Assembly: GCA_002284615.2 (NCBI GenBank)
Contig: MU069462.1
Coordinates: forward strand, 19,998 to 67,505
Direction: 5' to 3'
DNA length: 47,508 nucleotides
DNA from: Dunaliella salina
Lineage: Eukaryota; Chlorophyta; Chlorophyceae; Chlamydomonadales; Dunaliellaceae
Below the pieces are notes generated by a model that saw only the letters and a program-made list of their open reading frames with translations, did not search any database and was not told where the DNA came from. Positions 33,801-40,988 of this stretch are shown here, piece by piece. The position numbers and the translations under genes are program-made. How positions within the stretch are numbered: the first letter of the stretch is position 1; each line of letters begins with the position of its first letter.

Positions 33801-34255
33801 CAAGTCTGCAGGACTAATTATTTTCAAAAAGTTTCACTTGAATTTGGTAATTTTATCTGGCCATATTTCATGAATACCTGGACGTCCCACAACCAAAGGT
33901 AGAAGGACATTTGCGTTGACAAAATTTGGCTTTTTTGAGATTTAGCCTGTACGCCCCAACAAATGTAACCCCCTTGTGGATCAACGGAAGAGGGTGGGCT
34001 GTGTTGGCCCAATCGGTTGATACTCAAATCAGTGCCAGCAAAGCATGCTGCAAAAGAAGCTGAGCTTGAAACATAGCAAAGGCAACATGTTTACTCTTTG
34101 TTCATGCTTGCAGGCTGACAGATGTTCAGAACCAGAAAAAGTACAATCCGATGCTCCCTAAGACTCGCCACTTGCTGGAGGGATTCTACCGACCTTTCAA
34201 TCAAAAGATGGCTGAGCTGAACGGCAATGATCCCAGGTGGCTTTGGGGCTATTGA
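17637..34255 (+). CDS. Secretory-pathway carbohydrate sulfotransferase (CHST15-like), multi-exon gene
   Basis: It would transfer sulfate from PAPS to a sugar, presumably in the Golgi lumen. In algae the likely acceptors are cell-surface or extracellular polysaccharides and glycoproteins; this is inferred. Exons joining in phase are 17637-17784, 22266-22366, 25220-25318, 26328-26484, 27721-27844, 29354-29489, 29922-30077, an uncertain one near 33272-33366, and 34114-34255. Features in order are a signal peptide, KNPCWKVD..LKCLPYF, the PAPS 5'-phosphosulfate loop GVSKCGTTDLYHRL, GYDGTFQAYV, the 3'-phosphate-binding strand FIVLCRDPVDR, LPYWLSEFPRDQMLFIRTED, and the C-terminal MLPKTRHLLEGFYRPFNQKM. 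This order is that of GalNAc4S-6ST-type enzymes. The expected length is about 385 residues. Conserved loops are intact, so the gene looks functional. Confidence 0.85.
17785..22265 (+). other. Sulfotransferase intron 1 (4.5 kb)
   Basis: No exon recognised. The intron carries a SINE-like repeat (18310-18445), fragments of R1 (18235-18310 and 20930-21070), and a G14 run at 21845-21858. The open frames here are short and without family resemblance. Confidence 0.5.
18310..18445 (-). mobile_element. SINE-like repeat, copy with pyrimidine tail
   Basis: About 110 bp match 38706-38825 closely (CTACGTAGGCAG, CTACATCAATTAAGGAAAAGGAGA and AGAGCCGT.AGTCCCCT..CA.CACAAGGTATG in order). In minus orientation the unit ends with a TTTTTCT/CCTTTCTC tail, as in other copies. 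Confidence 0.65.
22266..22366 (+). CDS. Sulfotransferase exon 2
   Basis: This exon is 2 nt plus 33 codons, between TTCATTCCTGCAG and TTCCAG|GTACGA. It encodes AYDPAFKNPCWKVDQPDGRS and ILKCLPYFQ. The paired Cys of NPCW and LKCLPYF just before the PAPS loop are a hallmark of the CHST15-like group. Confidence 0.85.
23411..23432. repeat. C22 homopolymer
   Basis: Uninterrupted run of 22 C, a likely site of polymerase slippage and length error. Confidence 0.95.
24215..24770 (-). repeat. Dispersed repeat R1, copy b, with perfect 21-bp hairpin
   Basis: Same block order as the copy at 3880-4495 but inverted. It contains exactly complementary arms at 24272-24292 and 24339-24359 around a 46-nt loop. 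The corresponding hairpin of the copy at 28235 has a partly different stem sequence with compensating changes. Confidence 0.8.
25220..25318 (+). CDS. Sulfotransferase exon 3: PAPS 5'-phosphosulfate-binding loop
   Basis: These 33 codons, phase 0 to phase 0, lie between CCTTGCAG and TTCTTT|GTAAGT. VLGVSKCGTTDLYHRLARH contains the P-loop-like KCGTT with its Lys, and KGPHFF closes the exon as in family members. This is the diagnostic exon for the call. Confidence 0.93.
25631..25855. repeat. 110-bp tandem duplication
   Basis: Two near-identical units (25631-25740 and 25741-25855) share CTGTATCCAAGTGGTCTGAT and GCTGCAAGTTCAAGGAGAG. Few differences imply a recent duplication within sulfotransferase intron 3. 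Confidence 0.95.
25915..26108. repeat. ~55-bp degenerate tandem repeat
   Basis: Four units each carry a form of TCAGCCTTTTTGATTGACACTGCAGA followed by a short A/T-rich stretch. Intronic. Confidence 0.8.
26328..26484 (+). CDS. Sulfotransferase exon 4
   Basis: These 52 codons plus 1 nt follow the acceptor CCCTTTTGCTCAG. They contain NGYDGTFQAYVNLYDRMAL and RITGEASSNTYT, the substrate-proximal segment of the family. The donor is ACGG|GTGAGG in phase 1. Confidence 0.88.
26485..27720 (+). other. Sulfotransferase intron 4 with two minisatellites and a duplicated block
   Basis: 26680-26890 is built of GATGATGCAATGAGCAAC and GCATCAACAATG units. 26900-27110 is built of GCAACTCTGGCAGGAG and CATGCAGTGCATCA units. 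The segment 27167-27395 is repeated, diverged, at 27448-27690, ending 30 bp before the exon 5 acceptor. No extra exon recognised. Confidence 0.75.
27721..27844 (+). CDS. Sulfotransferase exon 5: 3'-phosphate-binding strand
   Basis: This exon is 2 nt plus 40 codons plus 2 nt. It includes TLAQYLKEATPFARFIVLCR and DPVD(R), the PAPS 3'-phosphate-binding motif with its Arg. The acceptor is GGTACACAG and the donor GACAG|GTGCGC. Phases match exons 4 and 6. Confidence 0.9.
28235..28570 (-). repeat. Dispersed repeat R1, copy c, with hairpin
   Basis: Shares GGCCAGCTGAGGCCTAAAAT, the hairpin, CACTGCACCAAATTGGGTGA and GCGAAAAGACCCATTGGTTG with the other R1 copies. Hairpin arms 28289-28309 and 28370-28390 pair at 19 of 21 positions. 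Confidence 0.8.
28888..29272. other. Assembly gap (385 N) between CG and CA tracts
   Basis: A (CG)n tract at 28870-28887 enters the gap and a (CA)n tract leaves it. It lies in sulfotransferase intron 5. Frames spanning the N are artefacts. Confidence 0.99.
29273..29352. repeat. (CA)n microsatellite forming a splice acceptor
   Basis: About 40 visible CA units run from the gap to the CAG that ends sulfotransferase intron 5, so there is no ordinary pyrimidine tract before the AG, only CA. Confidence 0.97.
29354..29489 (+). CDS. Sulfotransferase exon 6
   Basis: This exon is 1 nt plus 45 codons, starting YHSAYHYYRHNW directly after a pure CA tract whose final CAG is the acceptor. It follows RDPVDR in family order. 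The end is set at GATTGT|GTAATC, giving HWENCLARCVYEDC and phase 0; an alternative donor at GGCAAG|GTGTGT would shorten it by six codons and disagree in phase. Confidence 0.85.
29601..29697 (+). repeat. Two duplicates of the exon 7 acceptor region
   Basis: TTTGCATGGGCTCTTGTGGTGTCGGCAG (ending 29627) and a near copy ending 29697 match the true acceptor region TGCATGTGCTCCTGTGGTGTAGGCAG (ending 29921). The two decoys are 70 bp apart and both are followed by GGCCCT.GCCC rather than exon sequence. Confidence 0.8.
29922..30077 (+). CDS. Sulfotransferase exon 7
   Basis: These 52 codons, phase 0 to 0, encode SPQQLIKGMYAAFLPYWLSE and FPRDQMLFIRTEDY, a strongly conserved C-terminal segment of the family. 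The acceptor is GTGTAGGCAG and the donor GTCCAG|GTGCAC. Two earlier copies of the acceptor region lie in the intron (see 29601-29697). Confidence 0.9.
30131..30275 (+). repeat. Duplicated acceptor-like segment
   Basis: GCATGCAGGTGAAGCGCGTTGGCT occurs with its AG at 30136 and again at 30255, each after a T-rich stretch, 119 bp apart. After the AG the open codons read VKRVG.LV. This could be a small exon and its decoy, or a duplicated non-coding segment. Confidence 0.6.
30733..30818. repeat. (TG)n microsatellite
   Basis: About 43 TG units in the sulfotransferase intron after exon 7. Confidence 0.98.
31060..32075. repeat. Large minisatellite with higher-order 223-bp period
   Basis: About 1 kb built from ~35-45-bp units such as AGGCACAGCAAGGCCCCCAGG and GGATCAGGTCCCACCAGGTG. 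A composite of several units recurs 223 bp apart (GCAGGTAAGAGGATGAGCAG at 31621 and 31844) and a third time, diverged, near 32000. Many units contain AGGTAAG or AGGTGAGT, which look like splice donors. Confidence 0.9.
32340..33055 (+). repeat. Dispersed repeat R1, copy d, with nested inverted repeat
   Basis: Ordered similarity to 3880-4495, including ACCAGCCACTGGGT, ACCGCCCAATTTGGTGCAGT and the end block GGAGCATGCAAAAAGCAGGC. It is longer than copy a because it carries an inverted repeat at 32635-32742. Confidence 0.75.
32635..32742. repeat. 36-bp inverted repeat (35/36) with GCATGCTT loop repeats
   Basis: Arms 32635-32670 and 32707-32742 differ at one position. The loop consists of TTGCATGC units. 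A third related arm lies at 32616-32640. It interrupts R1 copy d and may be a foldback insertion. Confidence 0.9.
33272..33366 (+). CDS. Candidate sulfotransferase exon 8 (uncertain)
   Basis: The frame CLRLFQTFLGLPKLSGQKLM resembles the FLGL segment expected between exon 7 and the last exon, and ends at ATGCAG|GTTCGT. Against it, it ends in phase 0 while the last exon needs phase 2, and the putative acceptor (GACCTTGAG) is weak. Either a small additional exon follows or this is not the right segment. Confidence 0.3.
34114..34255 (+). CDS. Sulfotransferase last exon, C-terminus and stop
   Basis: This exon is 1 nt plus 46 codons and TGA at 34253-34255, after the acceptor TTCATGCTTGCAG. It encodes YNPMLPKTRHLLEGFYRPFN and QKMAEL...DPRWLWGY, the standard end of this sulfotransferase group. 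The first downstream TGTAA, the usual green-algal poly(A) signal, is at 35125-35129, which would give a long 3' UTR. Confidence 0.9.
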
Positions 34256-35283
34256 TGCTGGAGGTGGTGTCTGAGAAGAAGGCAAGGCAAGGACACTCTG
34301 AACAGGAATTTGGAACGCGTAACACCTTGAAGTCGGAAGGATGGTCAAGCAAATAGTTATCTGTTTCACCTCTCTGCGCACTTTTTTGTTGTTCGGAGCA
34401 CTTTAACGCCTTTTTTGGGGCTCATAACATGAACCTACAGAGCAGCATCTCATGTGGCGGCGGCAACTCATGTATGAGTGGCATGTGCATATTAAAGAAT
34501 AAGGTGCCTGGTCAAGGATGTCCTGGCTGGTCACAAGAGGAAGGATACAATCAAGGTTTGGCGCACGACTTTTTATTTACGATTGACACTTGGCAACAAA
34601 AATTTTGCCTTGCTCCTTTTGCCACCATGAAAGGATGAGGAGAAGCTACGTAAGCGGCAATCACAACAAGCATCGATAGAAGAAAGGGTCAATAGGGGTG
34701 CAAACAAAGGGGAAATGGGGATTGGGGGAAGGGAGCTGCGGGGCGGGCTGCGTACAGGAAAGCGAGGCGCGCTACTGGATGAATGGCTGACAACCAGCCC
34801 ACGTTGCTTTTGGCTGCCCATAGATTGCTCTTTTTGGTGGGATTCATTGTTAATGCTAGCGCTGACTGTTAGGTCTTTCCGTAATGCACGCTGGTTGCGT
34901 CCAGTGTAGACTTTCACTTTTTATGCAGCCCGTCCCATACCTCCCACCCCGTCCCCTATTGCTGAAGTTACTGAATTGTACACCACGTTTGGTGCTGTTC
35001 ATTTTTGTTAGGGACTTGACAGCATGAGTGTGGAGTTTGGTTGCAGTTTTGGGGGCCTTGTCTTTGGTTCAGCCAAGTTGTCTTTGGTTAAGCCAAGCAG
35101 AAGAGATCAATTGTGTTTGGGTTGTAAACAGTTCGGGCAGCTCCAATTAGAATGTAATGTGACTCTGTTATTGCGATGTGGGTCCAATAGGGTTTTTGTG
35201 CGGATTCCTCCCCGATCTCTCTTGTTTTGATGCTGAGCAGCAAACCAAGTTGGCGGAGGTCAGAAGCCCCAATGTAATGTGAA
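34256..35283. other. Region downstream of the sulfotransferase
   Basis: Presumed 3' UTR then intergenic DNA. TGTAA occurs at 35125-35129, with further copies near 35153 and 35271. A SINE-like 3' end (GTAATGCACGC...GTGTAGACTTTC) lies at 34875-34920. No gene recognised. Confidence 0.4.
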
Positions 35284-35289
35284 GTGATG

Positions 35290-35554
35290 AAAATTCATGC
35301 ATTATTTCCTTACATAACATGGATTGCCGGTGGAATGGTTACAGGCACCTTTCTTGTTTGTGCTCAGCTGCCCCTGTGGAGAGCAAAGTCTTACTTTCCC
35401 AAGGCCTTAAGGCCGTTGCAGCTGCTACTTTCCTTTGTTCTTATAACTCCATATGTTCTCTCTGATGGTTTGCATGTCTATCTTCTGGCTTTTCTGCACA
35501 CAGAGCAGCTTAGAATGATGCAGGCATTTTCAACTATTATCAAGCTTGTTCTGC
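35290..35554 (+). CDS. Candidate exon encoding a hydrophobic protein (unrecognised)
   Basis: An open frame from ATG contains two hydrophobic stretches that could span a membrane (ITWIAGGMVTGTFLVCAQL and LQLLLSFVLITPYVLSDGL) and ends in LVLQ at CTGCAG|GTATCT, a plausible donor. No family is recognised, nothing downstream continues it convincingly, and repeats surround it. It may be chance. Confidence 0.25.
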
Positions 35555-35754
35555 AGGTATCTCATTGTTTTTCCAAAGAAAAGAGAGAAAGAAAAGAAAA
35601 GAACTACGCATGCAGAAAAACACTCCCTACATCTTTTAGACCTTCAACAGCAAGTAGGGTCAGCAATGTGAGCCTTCCGAGGAATGAACCATACTTCATT
35701 CCTTCTCATCCATGCCTCTGCTTGCCTGGCCATCTTCGTTGCTGCCTACACCAC

Positions 35755-35945
35755 TCCACCAGCGTCAAAGAAAGAAAGAGAGGTTTACGCTTGCCCTTAG
35801 GCCGCATGCATTAAGGAAAGAGCTTGCAGACTCCCACCGACAGGACGAACCCCGAGAAGGTACAAAATTCCGCCCAGGCACCAGGACAGGGTGCCTAACA
35901 TGAGGCCGGTTGAGCTACCGAGGTAACTCCTTACCAGCGTCCATG
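35755..35945 (-). mobile_element. tRNA-derived SINE-like element
   Basis: Read on the minus strand it contains TAGCTCAACCGG, close to the pol III A box, then GGGGTTCGTCCTGTC, close to the B box, then CCTTAATGCATGCGGCC and a CTCTCTTTCTTTCTTTG tail. The A-B spacing is wider than in a tRNA. Related 3' ends occur at 34875-34920, 35580-35640, 37028-37070 and 44230-44290. Confidence 0.55.
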
Positions 35946-36924
35946 TGCATGCTGATCCATGATCGGATTCCTTTTGCCACAAAATCAAGCAGCCAGACTA
36001 TGTGGCTGAAAGTTACATCACATCCTAGATACCTCGATCAGGGGTAGCCAAAAACATAGAGGAAAGTGCATGGTGCAATGGTACCTCCCTCAGGGCCTGG
36101 AAGCCTCCTAATTGGAGATGGACCTGAGATCTGCTCCGCAGCCCTCAGAGGTATATTCATGTACCCATTTCTTCTTCTTTTTTGTTGCAAGGGAGGCTGT
36201 TGTAGCATCAGTTTTAAACCTTACATTTATTGCGTTTAGTACAGTGTAGCCTGGCAGTCATGCGTTTTGTTTGATGGCTTATGTGTAAAACCTGTTGTAG
36301 CATCAGTTTGTGACTGCAGAGAAAATGGCGTGTTCTACTAAAGTCCAATACATGGTAGTGTTCAGACTATGTATGCACAGCCTCCAGAATGAGACAAGCT
36401 TGGATTCCCAGTTCCTCCCCTAACTGTAAATTAAGTCAGGCTGATGATGACATCCAGGATCGACCTGTATCCTTTTCACTTGCGCACATCGTTTTTCCTC
36501 CATGAACTGACTGCTTTTACTTAGGAGGCGTTAGCAGTTGCTTATCTCAATCGAAGACCTTATCATTGCAAACTTTTAAGGTTGAACCTTGACACATTGC
36601 CATGCAATAAATACATGAGATAAAGATTTTCAGGTTTACATAGGGGGACCTTCAGCCAGAGTGTCTGTTTTTTTGATCGGCCTGTGACTGGTCCTTGCCA
36701 GCCAACATAATGTCCATAAGCTTGGAAACAAAAGAAAAAAGAAAAAAAGAAAAAAAATAAAGCTTGTCGGTGCGTTGCAAGAGGAAACCGTGGACGTCCT
36801 GGACACTAGCTTGTTGTAGATAAGGTTGCTCCATTGAAAAATCACCACAGAGATTGAACAGGTGAGCATATTTTCTCCTCAGACAGAAGGGGGAAAAATT
36901 CTGTAGGACCACATGTCAAATTTT

Positions 36925-37600
36925 TAGGTGGGGACCCCCTGAGGGACCCACCACCCCCAAAACCCCCCTTCCTGTGCCCCAATCCAGACAAAAAGGGTAC
37001 CAATCTGCTCCTTTTCAAATTCCCCATTCAAAAAAAAGAAAAGAAAAGGAAAAGAAAAGTCTACGCAAGACCCCATTCATCTGCATATTCATTGCACTGA
37101 AAAAGTGAGTCGCAGCAGACTTATGGGGCAAAAACTGAGCAGCAGACGCCCATGCGTACCTGCCCTTCCAGGCACCCACAAGTGGCTGGCAAGTCCGCAA
37201 ACTGTCCTCCTGACTTCACCATGCAATGTATAAATATAATTCCTTGTCACTTTCCTGGAAGTTTGGATTGGTTTGCCGCATGTTCGCCTCGACACCCCCT
37301 GCTGCCCACACCCTAGCGCTCATGGCACTGACTCCCAGCCATGCACACAGACCCCCCTTTTACTCAATTTGCATAAAGAGGGTGCCAATCGATAGTTCTT
37401 GAGCTCAGGAGTCCAATGATATATTCAAAATCCTGTAGAAGTGGCCCAGAAAATTTCTGGAGGGGGGGTCCCAAGAAGTCAAAACCCCCCTCAACCACCC
37501 ACCACTCCCCACCTCCTCCGATTGGACCCGTATATATACCAATCGATAGCTCTCAATCTAAGGATTCCAAAAATATAGTTTTTATGAAGAAGTGCACTTG
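36925..37600 (+). repeat. Inverted-arm repeat R2, copy lacking its left arm
   Basis: Collinear with 44850-45495: GGTACCAATCTGCTCC, the segment with CTGCCCTTCCAGGCACCCAC, GTTTGCCGCATGTTCGCCTC, and the right arm with TTCTGGAGGGGGGGTCCCA. The left arm present at 44695 is missing, apparently truncated. Confidence 0.75.
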
Positions 37601-37787
37601 AGGTCCAAAAGTTATGCTTTCTGCAGCCTCCTGCCTCAGAGCACAAACATCTGGGTCTCTGCGCACCAAAAGGGCGTGTGCTGCATCTTGAATCTCATCA
37701 CAAGGACAGCAATCACATAAAACAGAGTTCTGGGTATCCCAAGCCGCTGTCTACACCTTCAAGGTGTGTGCTCGAAGTCTGAAACGG

Positions 37788-38720
37788 CTAACATTCCTCA
37801 TGACATGTTGAGGCAAATCCAAATGCGAGTGCCTCGGTAATGGGCAGGGGCGCGCACATTGTGGTCAAAAGGCACTGCAAAGAAAGGTTGGTTGCCAGGT
37901 TACTGTAAGTGTCTCGCGGATTCACTCCCTCAACATCTCTCCACACTGCCCTCAACCTGTGCCTGAGGTCATCAGTAAACTCTTGAATAGAAATAGGACT
38001 GCCCTGCCACATAGCTTGCACAAAGGAATCACAGCGCCACAGACCTTGGAAGGCATATAAAACTTGAACAGTCCAGCAAGATGGCTCACGTGAATGGATG
38101 TTCAAACCTGCCTTCAGCACGCTTTTCAGCGTCTCGCTGTTGGACCTCCAAGGTCCATGCTGAGTCAGCATGCTATTATACATTTTGACAAGAGACTTGA
38201 ACCAGTGAAATTGAAGCGGCTCATGGCCACACTCCCTTAGCACAGCCCAGTTTGTAGTGGTACGCTCAACACCCAGCATGCTCTTAAGAAAACTCATGTG
38301 CTGCACTTGCAGATCACTCCTTGCCTCAAGCTCAGTGCCCCAAACTTGGCCCACATGCATTCCAGCTGGAACCACAAATGCCTTCTCAAGCCAAAGAGAA
38401 ATATACGGCCTATTTGCCAGAGAGTTATCTTAAACAAATTGGCGAATCCAAAAAGCAGACGCCATGAAGGGGCCAGCAGCATGTTCAGAGGAATCGGCCA
38501 TGTTCATGCACTTGTGGAACACCGTGCCAAGAAAGTCCTTGTGTGCCAGCGGCAACCCCCAATACAAAACACAGGCAAATTCGACCCAGAGGGATTGAAG
38601 TGCACCACTTCAGATGTAGCTGTGTTGATGATTAAATGCTCCTTCTGGGCATACACATGCAAGCGGTCCAGCATGGCCTGCAGAGCATTAGAGTCATTGG
38701 CCATCAGAGACAAGAAAAGA
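37788..38720 (-). pseudogene. LINE C-terminal part (post-YADD and C-terminal domain)
   Basis: SLMANDSNALQAMLDRLHVY (from 38707) is the stretch that normally follows the RT YADD box. The frame at 38375-37788 contains LRECGHEPLQFHWFKSLVKM, a conserved LINE C-terminal segment. The two frames are separated by a disruption near 38400-38500. Confidence 0.75.
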
Positions 38721-39590
38721 AAAGAAAAACTACGTAGGCAGAGAAACTCTTTCTACATCAATTAAGGAAAAGGAGACACATTGTCTCAAAAAAGAGCCGT
38801 GAGTCCCCTTCATCACAAGGTATGAAAAAGAAAATGCTAATGTTGAGAGGCTCCTCCAGTGATTGCATATCCATTACATTTGAAACTTGTTGTGTTCCAG
38901 GACAATTAATGGGTGTAGGATGGTTGACTAAACGTCTGAGGCGGCGTCCGGTGTGTCCATGGGTGTAGAAAGATGTGGAACGAGGCTGTGGCGGTGGCAC
39001 TGCTTGAATGGGGGGGATGAAGCTAGGTTTGGGGTTTGCTCGTTGGAAAATCTGGGTGTGGGGAGGCTGTTCCCCACCTATGCTGGTGTTGGTAAGGCCG
39101 CTCACATGAGTGTTGTTGATAGGATGGTAAACTGGGAGGGTATTTGTTTCAGTATTCTTGTAGGCAATGATCCTTTGGATTGAGGAAGTGTTCAGCTCTT
39201 CTTGTGGAGCAAGGTTGACAAGAGCTGCCAGCCTGTTGAGTGCAATTTTACATTTGTTGATCAGCTTGGGATGATTAGCCTGAAGTTGAGAAACTGAGAT
39301 GATGCGAGTTTTGCGACAAGATGTAAGCTCATGTAGCCCGCTGATTCCCATATTCAGCAGAGGTTGCATAATGCAGGTGATGAAAGTAGGGAGGTTGTGA
39401 GGAGGAGGCTTGTGCAAGGTGAGGGCTTCACAAATGTGCTCTAATTCCTCCTTGAACACACTAGTGCCATTTTTCATGAGATGGAGCTTGCTGGAATGCA
39501 CGCTAGTCAGCTGGCGGGCGCGCATGTTATAGACGCGCGCTGGCGGGCGCGTATGGTATAGACGCATCAGAGTCAGATCAACAGTATATA
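38706..39590 (-). mobile_element. ~0.9-kb insertion inside the LINE RT, carrying a 269-codon ORF and SINE-like tail
   Basis: The LINE sequence stops near VTHMF at about 39590 and resumes with LSLMAND at 38713, so this segment interrupts the RT at the expected YADD position. On the minus strand it has an open frame (38758-39567) with no recognised domain, then ~100 bp matching the repeat at 18310-18445, ending in a TTTTTCTTTTCTTTTC tail. The tail and orientation suggest retroposition. I see no convincing target duplication. Confidence 0.6.
38758..39567 (-). CDS. Unrecognised ORF within the insertion (269 codons)
   Basis: The first ~130 residues look like a folded helical protein (KNGTSVFKEELEHICEALTL, NKCKIALNRLAALVNLAPQE). 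The rest is Pro-, Asn- and Ser-rich, and the last ~35 codons are encoded by the shared repeat tail. It could be a captured host exon, an ORF1-like protein of another element, or chance. No function is assigned. Confidence 0.35.
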   Translation of the reverse strand: MRLYHTRPPARVYNMRARQLTSVHSSKLHLMKNGTSVFKEELEHICEALTLHKPPPHNLPTFITCIMQPLLNMGISGLHELTSCRKTRIISVSQLQANHPKLINKCKIALNRLAALVNLAPQEELNTSSIQRIIAYKNTETNTLPVYHPINNTHVSGLTNTSIGGEQPPHTQIFQRANPKPSFIPPIQAVPPPQPRSTSFYTHGHTGRRLRRLVNHPTPINCPGTQQVSNVMDMQSLEEPLNISIFFFIPCDEGDSRLFFETMCLLFLN

Positions 39591-39872
39591 AACATGTGCG
39601 TCACATAGGACTCAGCCGTCCCCATGACAGCACCTTGCACCCCCTCCGCAATTTCATCAATGTCATTGATATAAAGAGAGAAAAGCAGAGGGGAGGGACA
39701 AAGCGCAGCCCTGCCTTACACCACCTGTGTCAGGGTTCACCCGAGCAGTCTTCTCTCCATCCTTTAGAATATACTCATCAGCACCGTACATGTTTTCAAT
39801 GGTGGACAAGAGAGGAGTGGACATGCGTGTGCGCAGCAGATGCTGCCAGAGTGTCTTCCTAGGTATGGTATC

Positions 39873-40928
39873 CTAGGCTTGCTTAAAGTCAATGAATGCA
39901 GTGTGTAGCCGGCTAGATCCCCTAGGCTTGATCGTGCGCGCAGCATGCTGTAGGTGCCTCAAAATGTACGGGTTGGAGGATATTCCTTCCAAGATAAAGC
40001 CAATTTGCGTGTCTGGAATCTTGTTGGAGGCAATGCACCAATCCGTGACAAGAGAGCAAATCACATTATCATGCAAGTGGTACATTGTGCCGCTAACAGC
40101 AAGCATGGGGTAGCTGTTAGGTTCAAGGATGGGCCCCTTTTTGTATAGAGGGGTTAGCTTGGCCTTCTTCCAACATGCAGGAATGCAAGCCTTATCATAG
40201 AAAAGCTTGAAAAGCTGGGCGATGTATGGCACCAGCACATTCACCCGCTCAGTGCCCCAGCCAATGACCCGTGGGCGCACCACAGTAGCATATTTGATAA
40301 AAGGTGCAAGCACACAGTCAAACCCAGGAGGGCCACGCCCATTCATCTTCCCTATCAGCGCAGCTACCAACCAACAATTGTATCGCCTGGTCAGAAGGCA
40401 CAGCAACTGCATCCGCTCAGGCATCCAATTATTTTGTGTACTCTGTCTCAGAAGAGCCTCAACATCACGCCCACTACCCCAAGGAACAGCCACATCCCTA
40501 GCAGACAAAGGCACACCCCCACAAACCAACCGGGCTGCCTCTTGAGACCGAAAGTGCGCTTTTAAGTAATTATACCACACAGATTGTGTCACAGGTATGG
40601 TCTGAGTACACTTAGACCGCCTCAGCGTCGTATGCGCATCAGGGTCCTTACAGTAAAGCTTCCCTAGGAACATATCCTTCTGTCTCCGAGTGTGTATTCG
40701 CTTTGCCCACCGAATTTGGATCTTGTACTGCCTCCGCACAAACCCACGCGCATGCAGAGGTTGGCCAGTTTGAAGAGCCTCCGTGAACACACGACGCTTC
40801 TCTCTACAAGCTTCACCAAACCAGGAAGGGCTGTGAGCGCCCCTCCGCCTGGCACGCAAAAGCCCAAATGCACTGACCAGCCCAGCCATGCCTGCATCCC
40901 CTGCAGCTTGTACAATCATTGAACGCAA
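39873..40928 (-). pseudogene. LINE reverse transcriptase, N-terminal half, ended by a nonsense codon
   Basis: The long open frame covers the endonuclease-RT linker and RT motifs up to AFIDFKQA, where TAG replaces the Tyr codon usual before Asp. In the same frame beyond the stop the sequence continues with DTIPRKTLWQHLL and motif B (GGVRQGCALSPPLFSLYIND). A single substitution explains the break. Confidence 0.85.
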
Positions 40929-40988
40929 GCAGAAACAGGCCGTCTCACAGGCAGACCCGGGGTCTCTCTTTGCTATGGCTTCCTCAAA

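Larger units (their letters stand above)
30078..34113 (+). other. Sulfotransferase intron region after exon 7 (4 kb)
   Basis: It contains a duplicated acceptor-like segment (30131-30275), a TG tract (30733-30818), a large minisatellite (31060-32075), an R1 copy (32340-33055) with an embedded long inverted repeat, and the uncertain exon near 33272-33366. At least one true exon must lie here, because exon 7 ends in phase 0 and the last exon begins in phase 2. Confidence 0.6.

Noticed and set aside
37788..38375. Independent host gene of 195 codons
   Set aside because: Its sequence fits the C-terminal domain of the LINE whose RT lies upstream on the same strand.
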